A DNA stretch of 64,000 bases. Origin: Aurantibacter_A sp965215845 (lineage in GTDB: Bacteria; Bacteroidota; Bacteroidia; Flavobacteriales; Flavobacteriaceae). This document shows, one piece after another, positions 7,551 through 16,746 of the stretch. Below the pieces are notes generated by a model. The model saw only the letters and a list, made by a program, of their open reading frames with translations, searched no databases and was not told the DNA's origin. The stretch's first letter is position 1. Each line of letters begins with the position of its first letter. The DNA lies in contig CBDCEL010000003.1 of assembly GCA_965215845.1 (NCBI GenBank), positions 310,001 to 374,000 on the forward strand, given 5' to 3'. The position numbers were made by a program, and so were the translations under genes.

Positions 7551-8638
7551 ACGGCATTTCATACCGATTTATAAAGATCAAGTTTGCCTTGGTCTTTTTT
7601 TGTTTTACGCTCCTCACAGGATGTCGTGAAGCTGGGGAAATTGAAAACCTACAGGTGAATTATGCCAATGATAAGGCGGTTGGGGTCAGTTTTACCAGTT
7701 CCACAGATGTCGAAAAACTGCGTTTTTTCATTGGGGAGGAATCGCAGACCTCGGTCATTGGGGTTATCGTCAGTGCAGATGACAAACACACTTTCACCCC
7801 CGCCATTCCCTTCACGGCGGGACAGACCTACAGCATTCGCAAGAGCGATACGGTGGTCATCGAGACCTTTTATATCGATAATACATCGAAATCGGCCCCA
7901 CCGGAATTACTGGCAATTTATCCCACAAGGGATTCCGTACCGGAGAACTTGTTGAAAATGTACCTTCAATTTTCACGACCGATGCAGGTGGTAGGTAGCG
8001 TATCCGATTTTATTACCGTGTTCAACGATACCGATGAGGTGGAAGTGGAACCCTTTTTAGAATTGGAGACCGATCTTTGGAACCAAGACCACACTTTGTT
8101 GACGCTGTGGTTCGATCCGGGCCGCATCAAAACGGACCTAATTCCGAACCGCGAAAAAGGGATGCCCTTACAAGCGGGCAAGGAGTACACTATTACGATC
8201 CACAATACCTGGAAGGGCGAAAACGGATCCCCGTTGATTTCGACCTATCAAAAAGAACTATTTGTCCAAAAACGTGACGACCAAAAACCACGCCCGCGGG
8301 ACTGGAAGATGACCATTTCGGAAAATGACCCCGACAAAGCACTGCTGATCGACTTTGGTGAGCCGCTCGATGCCTTCCTTCCGATGGAAACCATAAAAGT
8401 CTATGACCTGAACGGATCTGAGGTCGATGGGGATTTTAAATGGGAAAGGGGAGAAACCATCTTGAGGTTCGTTCCTGCCGAAACTTGGTCCGCACCGGAA
8501 TATAAATTAGCGGCCCGATCAACATTGGAAGATTTGGCCGGTAACAATCTAAACCGACTTTTTGATACAAATGTCAAGGAGGGATCGACCGCAAGCGGTT
8601 CAGAAAGTCAGCAAAGCATTCGATTTAAATTGGATTGA
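7541..8638 (+). CDS. Lipoprotein with Ig-like (SbsA/BIG-type) domains
   Basis: 365 residues. The N-terminus is hydrophobic and ends in a lipobox, FCFTLLTGC, so the mature protein starts at a lipidated Cys near residue 28. Two all-beta regions follow with the pattern of SbsA Ig-like domains: PPELLAIYPTRDSVPENLLKMYLQFSRPM and later LLIDFGEPLDAF...YKLAARSTLEDLAGN. These domains usually describe extracellular protein modules rather than enzymes. The 10-nt overlap with the propeller gene suggests translational coupling. Confidence 0.8.
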   Translation: MDVNGISYRFIKIKFALVFFCFTLLTGCREAGEIENLQVNYANDKAVGVSFTSSTDVEKLRFFIGEESQTSVIGVIVSADDKHTFTPAIPFTAGQTYSIRKSDTVVIETFYIDNTSKSAPPELLAIYPTRDSVPENLLKMYLQFSRPMQVVGSVSDFITVFNDTDEVEVEPFLELETDLWNQDHTLLTLWFDPGRIKTDLIPNREKGMPLQAGKEYTITIHNTWKGENGSPLISTYQKELFVQKRDDQKPRPRDWKMTISENDPDKALLIDFGEPLDAFLPMETIKVYDLNGSEVDGDFKWERGETILRFVPAETWSAPEYKLAARSTLEDLAGNNLNRLFDTNVKEGSTASGSESQQSIRFKLD

Positions 8639-8668
8639 CATGAACCAGGTGATGCGCGTTCTTTCAAA

Positions 8669-8971
8669 CTATCGCGCCCTCATTTTGTCCTTTCTTTTGC
8701 GAAGCTGAACCTCGAGGTCTTCGACACATTCTTTTATAGAGGCCTCAAATGCACCATGATTGCCCTCGGCAAATAGTCTAGGCCCGGGGGCACTCAATCG
8801 TATTTTACAGATTTTACCGCTCTCTTCGTCACTGGTGTTCTCCGTTTTAAAGAAAACATCGGCCCTGACGATGAAGTCGTATTTGTCTTCCAGCTTATTG
8901 ATGTGCTTGCTGGCCAAATCTTCCAGACGTTGACTTGCCGATACATTATGATATTCAAAAATGATGTTCAT
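8669..8971 (-). CDS. HPF/RaiA-family ribosome-associated protein
   Basis: 100 residues, starting MNIIFEYHNVSASQRLEDLASKHINKLED with the beta-alpha-beta-beta-beta-alpha layout of the short hibernation-promoting factor/RaiA family. The conserved features are the aromatic-rich first strand, FFKTENTSDEE, and the late AFEASIKECVEDLEVQLRKRK. These proteins bind the 30S subunit and silence ribosomes during slow growth or stress. Length matches the short form without the C-terminal dimerisation domain. It is convergent with the upstream lipoprotein gene. Confidence 0.88.
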   Translation of the reverse strand: MNIIFEYHNVSASQRLEDLASKHINKLEDKYDFIVRADVFFKTENTSDEESGKICKIRLSAPGPRLFAEGNHGAFEASIKECVEDLEVQLRKRKDKMRAR

Positions 8972-9100
8972 GGTGGTTTGCTTTTTTTAAAAATACTGCT
9001 CAGTTCGATAAAATCAAAGCAAAGTATACCCAAAGAAAATATAAATTTCGGTTAAGGATATTTAAAGGACCACAAGCTGTTAAAATGTCAAAAAACCATG

Positions 9101-9127
9101 TTTGTTTGAAGGTTTTGGCTTAATTTG
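9101..9127 (+). promoter_or_regulatory. Possible promoter of the DUF4251 gene
   Basis: TTTG at 9101-9104 and TAATTTG at 9121-9127 resemble the Bacteroidota -33 and -7 elements with a slightly short 16-nt spacer; the start codon is 25 nt downstream. Read by eye only. Confidence 0.35.
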
Positions 9128-9151
9128 TGTATGTAGTTGAAAAACAGTGTT

Positions 9152-9718
9152 ATGGGAAATATAATCCGGAATTTTGTCGCATTCTTTTTTATCGTTTTGT
9201 TGATCGCCTGTGGAGCGACCAATCAAAAGACATCCAAATTGGAAGACACCCAGGCCCTTGATGACCTGGCCAATGCCAAAGAACTTAAGTTAGACGTGAA
9301 CTGGGTACGCCCTTTGATGACCACCAGTGTGAGCAGTGCACTCTCAAGCGGCCTCATCCTTCCCGGGAACCCCATTAGCCAGATCAACGTGATGGGCAAC
9401 GGATACTTCATCCAGATCGAAGGGGACAGTGTATCCGGTAATTTACCTTATTATGGTGAGCGCCAAATGGGGGGCGGTTTCAATGCGAATGCCGGCATTA
9501 AGTTTAACGGCCTTACCGAGAATCTTGAAATCACAAAAAATGAAGCAAAGCAATTCTACAATATCGGTTTCACCATTACCGAAGAGGTCGAGACCTTTAG
9601 TGTACGAATGAGGCTTTTTCCCGATTTGTCGGCAACCACCGTGGTCAATAGCTCCTACCGCACTTCCATTCGTTACGAGGGTGACGTTGCGGCCATCGAT
9701 ACCGAAGAGCTTCAGTGA
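9152..9718 (+). CDS. DUF4251 family lipoprotein
   Basis: 188 residues from ATG 9152; a TTG five codons earlier is less likely. The signal FFFIVLLIACG contains a lipobox Cys, so it is probably a lipoprotein. The rest matches DUF4251: a central VMGNGYFIQIEGDSVSGNLPY, the following PYYGERQMGGGFNANAGIKF, and FSVRMRLFPDLSATTVVNSS near the end. Function of the family is not known. No operon partner is obvious. Confidence 0.85.
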   Translation: MGNIIRNFVAFFFIVLLIACGATNQKTSKLEDTQALDDLANAKELKLDVNWVRPLMTTSVSSALSSGLILPGNPISQINVMGNGYFIQIEGDSVSGNLPYYGERQMGGGFNANAGIKFNGLTENLEITKNEAKQFYNIGFTITEEVETFSVRMRLFPDLSATTVVNSSYRTSIRYEGDVAAIDTEELQ

Positions 9719-9900
9719 TTCAGCTCTTTTCCTTATAACGAACTCTGCAATAGCGGTAGATTATCAAAAAAACTGATGCCCGCACATGTCGGCCTTTTGT
9801 AGGCGATGCGGACCAATATGAGGTCTTTTTGGCCTCAGGCCTTTGAATTCCTTTGGTTTAAGACTCCTTTATAATATATTTGAGCGTAAGCCCTCTCATT

Positions 9901-10884
9901 ATGGAACGCAGATCGTTTTTAGGCAAGGGCCTGGCCGCAGGTCTGTTGCCTGTAGTACCGGCATCGTTTGAACTCACCCAAAAAGTCAACAATACCGAGG
10001 GGGTGGTCGTTGAAAAACACCGATCGGGAAAGCCCCATAAGGGTAAGGTGCTGGCCGCGATCCAACCCCATAACGACGATATCTCCTTATTTGCGGGAGG
10101 TACGGTGGCCAAGCTGATCAAGGAAGGATATATGGGCTATTTGATCAGAACGAGTAACGACGATCATGCCGGTAGGGGAGCCACGGTAGGGGAGGTGGTG
10201 CTCAACAACGAAAAGGACAACAATCGGGTGGCGGAGGCCTTGGGCCTGTCAAAAGTTTATGACCTCGGATATCGCAACCACCGCATGGACAATATCAGTA
10301 TTCAAGAACTGCGGGGGCGATTGATCTTTCTGTTCCGTTTGTTGAAGATAGATACCCTTATAACCTATGACCCCTGGGGGCATTATGAAGAAAATCCGGA
10401 TCACTATATTACCGCCTTGGCGGTTGAATCCGCTCGATGGATGGCAGGAGGGAGGCTCGATTACCCCGAACATTTCGAGGCGGGCCTAGAACCCCATGTC
10501 GCACAAGAAAGGTATTATTTCGCCAGAGGGCCACAATTGGTCAACCGTATTGTGGAGACCACAAAAACGATAGATCGCAAGGTCGAGGCCAATGCCGTCA
10601 TCGTCACACAAGGGCCTGGAGGGGAAGCCGGATCAAGACTGCGGAAGAACCTTCTAGAGGAAGGCAAACAGCTACCGCTTCTCGGTGATGACGATGAAAC
10701 TGCCAATAGAAATTACATCAAACATTTTGTGTTGGATATCGACTCGCAACGACAGCGCGGCGTTCCCTCCGACAGGGAAATCGGCAAGGCGTACGAATTG
10801 GAATGGGCGGAGCGATTTCATTATATCGGCCCGGAACAATCAAAACTCGATGCCTATGTCAAAGAACATGCCGTTAAATTATAA
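9901..10884 (+). CDS. PIG-L/LmbE family deacetylase with N-terminal export signal
   Basis: 327 residues from ATG 9901. The N-terminus MERRSFLGKGLAAGLLPVV has a twin-arginine-like pattern, so export by Tat is plausible. The zinc-binding motif expected as PHPDD appears as QPHNDD (Pro to Asn), and the second motif is the HYEENPDH stretch. PIG-L enzymes remove acetyl groups from GlcNAc-type sugars; the substrate here is unknown. The DUF1080 gene follows 43 nt downstream, which suggests a shared role in carbohydrate handling. Confidence 0.85.
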   Translation: MERRSFLGKGLAAGLLPVVPASFELTQKVNNTEGVVVEKHRSGKPHKGKVLAAIQPHNDDISLFAGGTVAKLIKEGYMGYLIRTSNDDHAGRGATVGEVVLNNEKDNNRVAEALGLSKVYDLGYRNHRMDNISIQELRGRLIFLFRLLKIDTLITYDPWGHYEENPDHYITALAVESARWMAGGRLDYPEHFEAGLEPHVAQERYYFARGPQLVNRIVETTKTIDRKVEANAVIVTQGPGGEAGSRLRKNLLEEGKQLPLLGDDDETANRNYIKHFVLDIDSQRQRGVPSDREIGKAYELEWAERFHYIGPEQSKLDAYVKEHAVKL

Positions 10885-10927
10885 GTGGGTACTTGACATT
10901 TTAAAAACAAACCTCAATCCATCTAAA

Positions 10928-11812
10928 ATGAAACATTTTCTTCAAAAAAGTCCATTTCGAACGATTTGCTTGCTGTTTTTACCGACGGCCCTGTTGATCA
11001 ACGCCTGCAAACCCGCTGTGGAACACGACAATAGCGAAGAATGGATTTCGTTGTTCGACGGGGCCAACTATGATGCATGGACCCCAAAGTTCGCCGGATA
11101 TGAATTGGGGGTAAACCACAAGAATCGATTTGTTTACGAAGACAGTCTGTTGAGTGTAAGATATATGGAGCAGGACACTTTTAAGGGCAATTTTGGCCAC
11201 CTCTACTACAAGGATAAATTCTCGCATTACAAGCTAAGGGCCACCTACCGTTTTGTGGGGGAGCAAATGACCAATGGGCCCGGGTGGGCCTTTCGCAACA
11301 ATGGCTTGATGCTGCATTGCCAGGATCCGGCCACGGTGGGGCTCGATCAAGACTTTCCCATCTCCTTGGAGATGCAGCTTTTGGGGGGCGATGGCACCAA
11401 TGACCGCAGCACCCTCAATTTATGTACCCCGGGCACCAATGTCGTAATGGGCGATACGTTGTTCACACCCCATTGCATCAATTCGATTTCAAAAACCTAT
11501 CACGGCGACCGATGGGTCGATGTGGAGGCCTTGGTGCTCGGCGATTCCTTGGTACAACATATAATGGGGGGCGAGGTCGTTCTCGAATTTAACAAACCTA
11601 CCATCGGCGGGGGCAACATCAGTGGCTATAAGGAAAGTGCGTACAAAGAAGGGGAGCCGATCACCGAGGGCTATATTTCCATTCAGGCCGAGACTCATCC
11701 CATCGATTTTAAATCGATTGAATTGTTGGACTTATGCGGCTGTATGGACAAGAAGGCAAAGAACTACAAATCGTACTACGTCAAGGCCGACAATTCGAAA
11801 TGTATCTACTAG
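10928..11812 (+). CDS. DUF1080 (3-keto-disaccharide hydrolase-like) lipoprotein
   Basis: 294 residues from ATG 10928; this start gives a lipoprotein signal, LLFLPTALLINAC, with Cys near residue 22. The body is a concanavalin-like fold of the DUF1080 kind: WISLFDGANYDAWTP at the start, then FGHLYYKDKFSHYKLRATYRF, NNGLMLHCQDP and YISIQAETHPIDFKSIELLDL at the end. Members include 3-keto-glycoside hydrolases and sugar-binding proteins. The C-terminal tail with KKAKNYKSYYVK is an extra segment. Likely co-transcribed with the PIG-L gene before it and the cupin after it. Confidence 0.88.
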   Translation: MKHFLQKSPFRTICLLFLPTALLINACKPAVEHDNSEEWISLFDGANYDAWTPKFAGYELGVNHKNRFVYEDSLLSVRYMEQDTFKGNFGHLYYKDKFSHYKLRATYRFVGEQMTNGPGWAFRNNGLMLHCQDPATVGLDQDFPISLEMQLLGGDGTNDRSTLNLCTPGTNVVMGDTLFTPHCINSISKTYHGDRWVDVEALVLGDSLVQHIMGGEVVLEFNKPTIGGGNISGYKESAYKEGEPITEGYISIQAETHPIDFKSIELLDLCGCMDKKAKNYKSYYVKADNSKCIY

Positions 11813-11841
11813 CGAAATGCGAAATAAACCGAACCGAAACA

Positions 11842-12201
11842 ATGGTAAATAAAATCAATTGGGACGAAGTGCCCACCGAACAAGTCACTCCTGAAATGGA
11901 ACGCAAACTCGTCTATGGCGAAAAAGTAATGGTCGCCAAAATGAAGTTTAAAGATGGTTTTGAGGTGCCGTTGCATCATCATGAAAATGAGCAGGTCAGT
12001 CAAGTGATCTCTGGAACGATGCGTTTTTGGTTCGGGAAGGACAAAGAACAGAAGATGGACCTGCATGCCGGTGATGTCGTTGTCATCCCCGCAAACGTAC
12101 CCCATGCGGCCTTGATGATCGGTGACTGCGAGGGAATCGACACCTGGGCACCCATCCGCGAGGATTGGTTGGACGGCACCGACGACTACCTACGAAAATA
12201 G
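11842..12201 (+). CDS. Single-domain cupin protein
   Basis: 119 residues from ATG 11842. The double cupin motif is complete: VPLHHHENEQVSQVISGTMRF with the two metal-binding His and Glu, then LHAGDVVVIPANVPHA with the last His. Small cupins of this type act as metal-dependent sugar or small-molecule enzymes or sensors. It starts 29 nt after the DUF1080 gene. Its last codons and stop form the beginning of an 88-bp tandem duplication (12193-12368). Confidence 0.88.
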   Translation: MVNKINWDEVPTEQVTPEMERKLVYGEKVMVAKMKFKDGFEVPLHHHENEQVSQVISGTMRFWFGKDKEQKMDLHAGDVVVIPANVPHAALMIGDCEGIDTWAPIREDWLDGTDDYLRK

Positions 12202-12368
12202 GGTATCAGTGCTCCTTGTCGCCCTGCATGTCATGCTGAGTAAGCCTATCCTGAGCACGGCCGAAGGATCGAAGCATAGTCGAAAATAGGGTATGAGTGC
12301 TCCTTGTCGCCCTGCATGTCATGCTGAGTAAGCCTGTACTGAGCATGGCCGAAGGATCGAAGCATTGT
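12193..12368. repeat. Two 88-bp tandem direct repeats
   Basis: Copies at 12193-12280 and 12281-12368 are almost identical. Each begins with CGAAAATAGGGTAT, which in copy 1 is the 3' end and stop codon of the cupin gene, and ends in the dispersed motif GGCCGAAGGATCGAAGCAT also seen near 137-275. The duplication therefore copied a gene tail with its repeat. Confidence 0.85.
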
Positions 12369-12484
12369 CGATTCCGAAACCATACAACAACGATCCAATC
12401 CATTCATACGACACTTCGGTTCAATTAATTCGTCGGATTGGGTAACGTTGCCGCTATTTTGTCGTCAGATAAAACAAAAACATC

Positions 12485-14095
12485 ATGAGCACAACTTACA
12501 TCAGACAATTTTTGGTACTGGCCCTTATCACATGTTCCGGCATTGCATTGGCCCAAGAGAAAGTGACCCCCGAACAATGGCAAGAAGACCTGCGCTTTTT
12601 GCAAGAGACCGTCCATTCCGATTTCCCGTTCCTATTCAAAAAAGTTGAGAAGGAAACCTGGGATGCCGAGGTCGAGAAACTATATGCGCAGATCCCCGAA
12701 CTCGAAGCCCATGAAGTCAAGGCTGGGCTGACGCGTATGGTCTCGCTGTTCGAATACGGCCATACACAGATTACGTTCGGCACCGTGTCTGAAGGGAAGG
12801 TATTGCCCGTAAATCTCTATCATTTCCCAGACGGAATCTACGTAGAGGGCACCCAAAAAGCATACCGTGGAATTTTGGGCGCAAAACTGCTCAAGGTTGG
12901 CAATTTTGCCGTGGAAGAAGCCCTGAAAATGATCCGTCCGGTCGTTCCCGTGGAAAACGAGTCGTATTTCAAGGCCTATGGACTGCGGTTTTTAACCGCT
13001 CCTGCGGTCCTTCATGCGCAAGGGGTCATTCCCCAGTATTCCGAAAAGGTAACATTGACATTTGAAAAAGATGGAAAGAAAATGGAGTATGCGCTACCGA
13101 CAATTTCCATCGATGAACTGTCGCGGGATTATGGTTTTACCATTCCCAACGAAGAGTGGGTGAGTGTGAGGGAAGAAGGGAGTACCCCCTTGTATTTAAA
13201 GCAGCTCAATGACAGCTACTTTTATTTTGAATACCTCCCGGCGTCCAAGACCCTTTATGCCCGGCAGAGTTCGGTCTTTGACCATGAAAAGGAAAAGATC
13301 AAGGATTTTTACGCTCGGCTTTTCGAATTTATCGACAACAATGAAATCGACAAGTTGATCTATGACGTACGCCTGAACGGAGGCGGCAACAACTACAACA
13401 ACAAGCAATTCATTCAAGGATTAATGGCGCGCCCTGAGATTAACAGCCACGGAAAGTTCATTTATATCATCGGCCGCCGCACCTTTTCGGCCTGCCAGAA
13501 CTTGACGAACGAGATCGAAAACTATACGAATGCCATTATGTTGGGGGAGCCCACTGCAGAGAACAAGAACTTCTATGGCGATGCCAAGAAAGTGACCTTG
13601 CCCCATTCAAAGATCAATGCCTATTTGTCTTTCGCCTGGTGGCAAGACAAGCCCCAATGGGAAAATGCCGATGCGACCACCCCACAATTTCAGAAGGAAA
13701 TGACCTTTGAGGAGTACCGTGCCAATCGTGACCCGCTGCTCGAATTTGCGATGGACAATGATTTTAAGACGTTCATTATCAATCCGATGGACCATTTCAC
13801 CCAGCTCTTTATAGCGGGAAAAATGGAACAATTGAAGACCGATGCCGACCGTATCCTCAAGGATCCATTATATGCCCATATTCCGTTCAACAAGGAATTC
13901 AAGCAAGTGGGAAGGAATTTACTGTTTCAAGGGCAATACGAGGGCGCGGCCTTCGTATACGGAATGTCTGCGGAACACTATCCCGATGATGCCGAGATGT
14001 GGGAGGGTCTTGGCAAGGCTTATAAAGCTTTGGGAAAAGAGGAGGAAGCCAAAGGTGCTTTTGCCAAAGCGGCCGCTTTGACCAAAAAAAAATAA
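12485..14095 (+). CDS. Exported S41-like peptidase with C-terminal TPR
   Basis: 536 residues. Signal peptide (MSTTYIRQFLVLALITCSGIALAQ), then an N-terminal helical domain with a PDZ-like region (residues ~100-200), and a peptidase S41-like core with YDVRLNGGGNN and GRRTFSACQNLTNEIE, where the Ser of TFSA is the expected nucleophile. A Lys or His partner was not assigned. The last 60 residues (FQGQYEGAAFVYGMSAEHYPDDAEMW...) form a TPR repeat. S41 members such as CtpA and tricorn-like enzymes process exported proteins. It stands alone after the repeat region. Confidence 0.8.
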   Translation: MSTTYIRQFLVLALITCSGIALAQEKVTPEQWQEDLRFLQETVHSDFPFLFKKVEKETWDAEVEKLYAQIPELEAHEVKAGLTRMVSLFEYGHTQITFGTVSEGKVLPVNLYHFPDGIYVEGTQKAYRGILGAKLLKVGNFAVEEALKMIRPVVPVENESYFKAYGLRFLTAPAVLHAQGVIPQYSEKVTLTFEKDGKKMEYALPTISIDELSRDYGFTIPNEEWVSVREEGSTPLYLKQLNDSYFYFEYLPASKTLYARQSSVFDHEKEKIKDFYARLFEFIDNNEIDKLIYDVRLNGGGNNYNNKQFIQGLMARPEINSHGKFIYIIGRRTFSACQNLTNEIENYTNAIMLGEPTAENKNFYGDAKKVTLPHSKINAYLSFAWWQDKPQWENADATTPQFQKEMTFEEYRANRDPLLEFAMDNDFKTFIINPMDHFTQLFIAGKMEQLKTDADRILKDPLYAHIPFNKEFKQVGRNLLFQGQYEGAAFVYGMSAEHYPDDAEMWEGLGKAYKALGKEEEAKGAFAKAAALTKKK

Positions 14096-14344
14096 GGGAT
14101 TTTTAGATTTATAGGGAATCCGTCTTCGCAGCGGCCGATCTGGTCGAAGTGTTTGGTGCTGTTCAACGATCGGCCCGCTGTTCAAAGGGCAGTCGAAATA
14201 ACAAAATCGCAGTACGGGGATGCCCATATTAAGAATATGCGAATAGCATATTAACAAAAAGTTAAACCGCTGATTGACTTTAGGTTAACGTCGACACAAT
14301 GTTTTTATTTGTTCCAGCGTTAACCTTATAAAGACATTCATCTT

Positions 14345-14662
14345 ATGACCGCTGCCCCCCAAGTTTCCGAAAAAAATATTCTAGTGCTCCAGTTGGAAAG
14401 GAACCGCAAAGTGGTCGAGCAACTGCGGCAAAAATTGAACTCCTACCTATGCGTACCCAAAACGCATTTGCTCTTTGAACAAAAAGAGAAGCTACAGACC
14501 GAACTGGATCGTTTTGCCCATAGTACCGAAGAATTGTTGGCCACCTTAAAGTTGAACAGCATCAAGGTGATGAACTATATGGATGATGTTGCGCAGCGGT
14601 TCGAGGAATTCAATTTGCTGCACCAAGAGGTCGAGGCCTATATAGCGACCACCCGAAGTTAA
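14345..14662 (+). CDS. Small coiled-coil protein, paralogue of the gene at 3464
   Basis: 105 residues, no signal peptide, predicted helical. LERNRKVVEQLRQKLNSYLC and the following LLFEQKEKLQTELDRF match the protein at 3464 over about 60 residues. Both genes are preceded by a stretch containing CCGCTGA and a TTTAG motif, so they may share regulation; this is only a visual impression. Function unknown. Confidence 0.7.
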   Translation: MTAAPQVSEKNILVLQLERNRKVVEQLRQKLNSYLCVPKTHLLFEQKEKLQTELDRFAHSTEELLATLKLNSIKVMNYMDDVAQRFEEFNLLHQEVEAYIATTRS

Positions 14663-14909
14663 GTGCTCTTTCTATTTTTTAGTTTATTTCTTGTAGGTTA
14701 GGGGATGAAGCATTTACCCATCTTGAATTTTACTGTAATTTATACACCTGATTTTCAGCTAGTTACAATAAAAAACCTGGTGAAGGCGGCACCATAGCGT
14801 CCTGAATTTCAAATTTATTTCAAATAAATCGCCAGTAATGGTAACAAAAGGAGTATAAGCGGCGTCTATAGTATAAGGAATATATTCATCAATCAAAAAC
14901 CGGAACATC

Positions 14910-15491
14910 ATGAAAAAAGCAGCTTTATTTTTCACCCTTATTTTTTTGGTCGTGACCAGTGCCTTTGCGCAGTATCGTGAAACCATGGATTACGCAAATT
15001 TCGACGACATAAACCTTGACGGTAACATACGATTGTACCTCAAGCAGGGTAGCGATATCACGGTCGATTTCGAAGCGAGAAAGGCGTCCCATCTTGACGA
15101 TTATCGTATTGAGGTAAGAAACAGCACCCTTTACATAGGCTACGATGATCATCATAATTTCCGATCAACGCCCAAGATCAAGGTATATGTAACACATCCG
15201 GCCTTGGAAGGTATCGATGCCGATGGCCTGGTGCATATCAATTCGGAGAATACGATCAACGGGGAACGTTTGGCTATTAAGGGAGACGGATTTATCAGGG
15301 GCAGTGTAGAGGTCGACGTGGAAAATTTACGTGTCGATTTAGACGGATTCTGTTTTATGAACTTTTCCGGAGCTGCCGATCGATCGGAGCTCAAATTGGA
15401 TGGATTCGGACGGATCAATGCCGGGGATTTGGAGAGTGATGAAGTTAGTAAGTCGGCCGATGGCCTGGCCGGCATCAAGGTCATGGACTAA
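14910..15491 (+). CDS. Exported DUF2807 (GIN domain) protein
   Basis: 193 residues with a signal peptide (MKKAALFFTLIFLVVTSAFAQ). The mature part is a DUF2807/head-GIN beta-solenoid: FDDINLDGNIRLYLKQGSD, then PKIKVYVTHPALEGIDADGLV and rungs such as VDVENLRVDLDGFCFMNFSGA. It ends rather early (GLAGIKVMD), with fewer rungs than is usual for this family. GIN-domain proteins are periplasmic or surface beta-helices of unknown function. It appears monocistronic. Confidence 0.85.
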   Translation: MKKAALFFTLIFLVVTSAFAQYRETMDYANFDDINLDGNIRLYLKQGSDITVDFEARKASHLDDYRIEVRNSTLYIGYDDHHNFRSTPKIKVYVTHPALEGIDADGLVHINSENTINGERLAIKGDGFIRGSVEVDVENLRVDLDGFCFMNFSGAADRSELKLDGFGRINAGDLESDEVSKSADGLAGIKVMD

Positions 15492-15625
15492 AGCGTTTTA
15501 ACGGAAAGGTGGATAAACCATATGAACATGGAAGCTTTTTAAAGGTGTTTTAAGAAGTTTTGGGGAAACCTTAAGATTTTTCAAATAAGAAATCGACGTA
15601 TTTTTAAGTTGTATTAAATACGTAA

Positions 15626-15826
15626 ATGAAAAGGCACCGCAACTTCTTAATTTTTTATAGTTTTTGGCTTTCGGGCATCATAGGCATTTTTGTTGTCTTT
15701 GGAGAGGAGCGCCCAGATGAGTATCTAAAAGAAGATCATAAAATCTGCACGGTCACAGCGGATCATTTACAGCACACCAAGACAAAGGCATACGATAAAA
15801 AGGCATGCCAGCTCAAAGAGCTATAA
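15626..15826 (+). CDS. Small single-helix membrane or exported protein
   Basis: 66 residues: a basic start, one hydrophobic segment (FLIFYSFWLSGIIGIFVVFG), then a charged tail with two Cys. Codon use looks like a real gene and ATG 15626 follows directly on a probable promoter region, but the family is unknown to me. It is the last gene before the AT-rich island. Confidence 0.5.
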   Translation: MKRHRNFLIFYSFWLSGIIGIFVVFGEERPDEYLKEDHKICTVTADHLQHTKTKAYDKKACQLKEL

Positions 15827-15930
15827 GCTTAGCGTGCAAATTTGTCTACCATCTTTTTTATAATCTACAATTGGACGTTATGAAAGGCGCTGTGATGCGC
15901 GCCGTAGGACTATAGCCGTAGGACTATAAT

Positions 15931-16164
15931 GGAATAGGCCATAGACCTGAAATATTCTATTTTACATACGTGAGCTTTGGGCAACATCCAGTGGATGTTG
16001 TAAAAAGTCGGCGCGACGGCGCGGTGCTTTGACGGGATAGAGGCTTGAAATATCCTATTTTACATACGCGAGCTTTTTGGATTATCCTGCGGATGATCTT
16101 AAAAGTCGGCGAGACGTAGCATTGGATCGAGAGGTGCAGGGTCTAAAAAACTCTATTTTACATA
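15931..16164. repeat. 98-bp tandem repeats with covarying hairpins
   Basis: TATTTTACATA recurs at 15958, 16056 and 16154, a spacing of exactly 98 bp. Copies 1 and 2 continue through a GAGCTTT segment, a hairpin, and AAAAGTCGGCG. The hairpins are CAACATCC/GGATGTTG with loop AGT (15982-16000) and GATTATCC/GGATGATC with loop TGC (16080-16098): different sequences, same pairing. Copy 3 breaks off after the TATTTTACATA core and passes into the next repeat block. Confidence 0.75.
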
Positions 16165-16250
16165 ATATAAATTATAGTACAGATTGGTTTATAAGTATTT
16201 CAGGTTCAACCTCTTAGCTGTAAGCTATAATTCTATTATGTAAAATATCC
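16154..16250. repeat. Short element with near-perfect terminal inverted repeats (block A)
   Basis: About 97 bp bounded by ATTTTACATAAT...ATTATAG on the left and CTATAATT...ATTATGTAAAAT on the right, which pair almost completely. Its inner part (GTACAGATTGGTTTATAAGTATTTC) recurs at 28895-28925, and its right end recurs at 23274, 28950 and 29246. It resembles a MITE or a recombination site; no transposase is nearby. Confidence 0.65.
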
Positions 16251-16720
16251 CTCACGTTTGTAGCTTTTAAGCAAATTACGAACAAGGTCATCAACCTTTT
16301 TAATTCACGTAGCTTCAATATTTCTACACAGAAAAAACTTTCTAGAAAATTTCAAATTCTTAGAAAACTCTAGCGAGAAACCTTTCGTCTGTATCTATAA
16401 TTAGTCGTTATGTAAAATTGCCGCTCGGCCAATCGCTCGATTGTTTTTTATAAATAAACGCTTTATTGCGTTCATTTCTAAACACAATTTGCCAACGCTT
16501 GGCCAGCGCCAAAAAAAGCAAAACCTTTTAGATTTTGTGAAATATGCGATTTACGATAAACTATGCGCAATAAAATTTTTCAGGAAATTCTCGTCAGCTT
16601 GCCGCAACAGCTTAAAATTTCTCTACGAGCAAATTTCTAAGCACTTGCTACCCTCCGTGTCCCAAACAAACACTTTTTTAAGTCTATTTGACATAATGTA
16701 AAGCTGTACGGCATTTTCGT
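16230..16720. repeat. Long non-coding repeat, block B copy 1
   Basis: Starts with ATTATGTAAAATATCCCTC and runs through TAATTAGTCGTTATGTAAAA, the segment AATCGCTCGATTGTTTTTTA and AACACAATTTGCCAACGCTT. A diverged second copy with the same order of motifs lies at 23274-23780. The stretch contains no convincing gene; the short open frames across it differ between the copies. Together with 15827-16229 it fills the gene-free gap before the cupin gene. Confidence 0.7.
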
Positions 16721-16746
16721 TAAAGACAAACAGAATCGTTAGTCTT

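Noticed and set aside
16441..16701. 86-residue open frame in the island's left repeat
   Set aside because: It lies wholly in repeat block B; the frame is not kept in copy 2 and has no family features.
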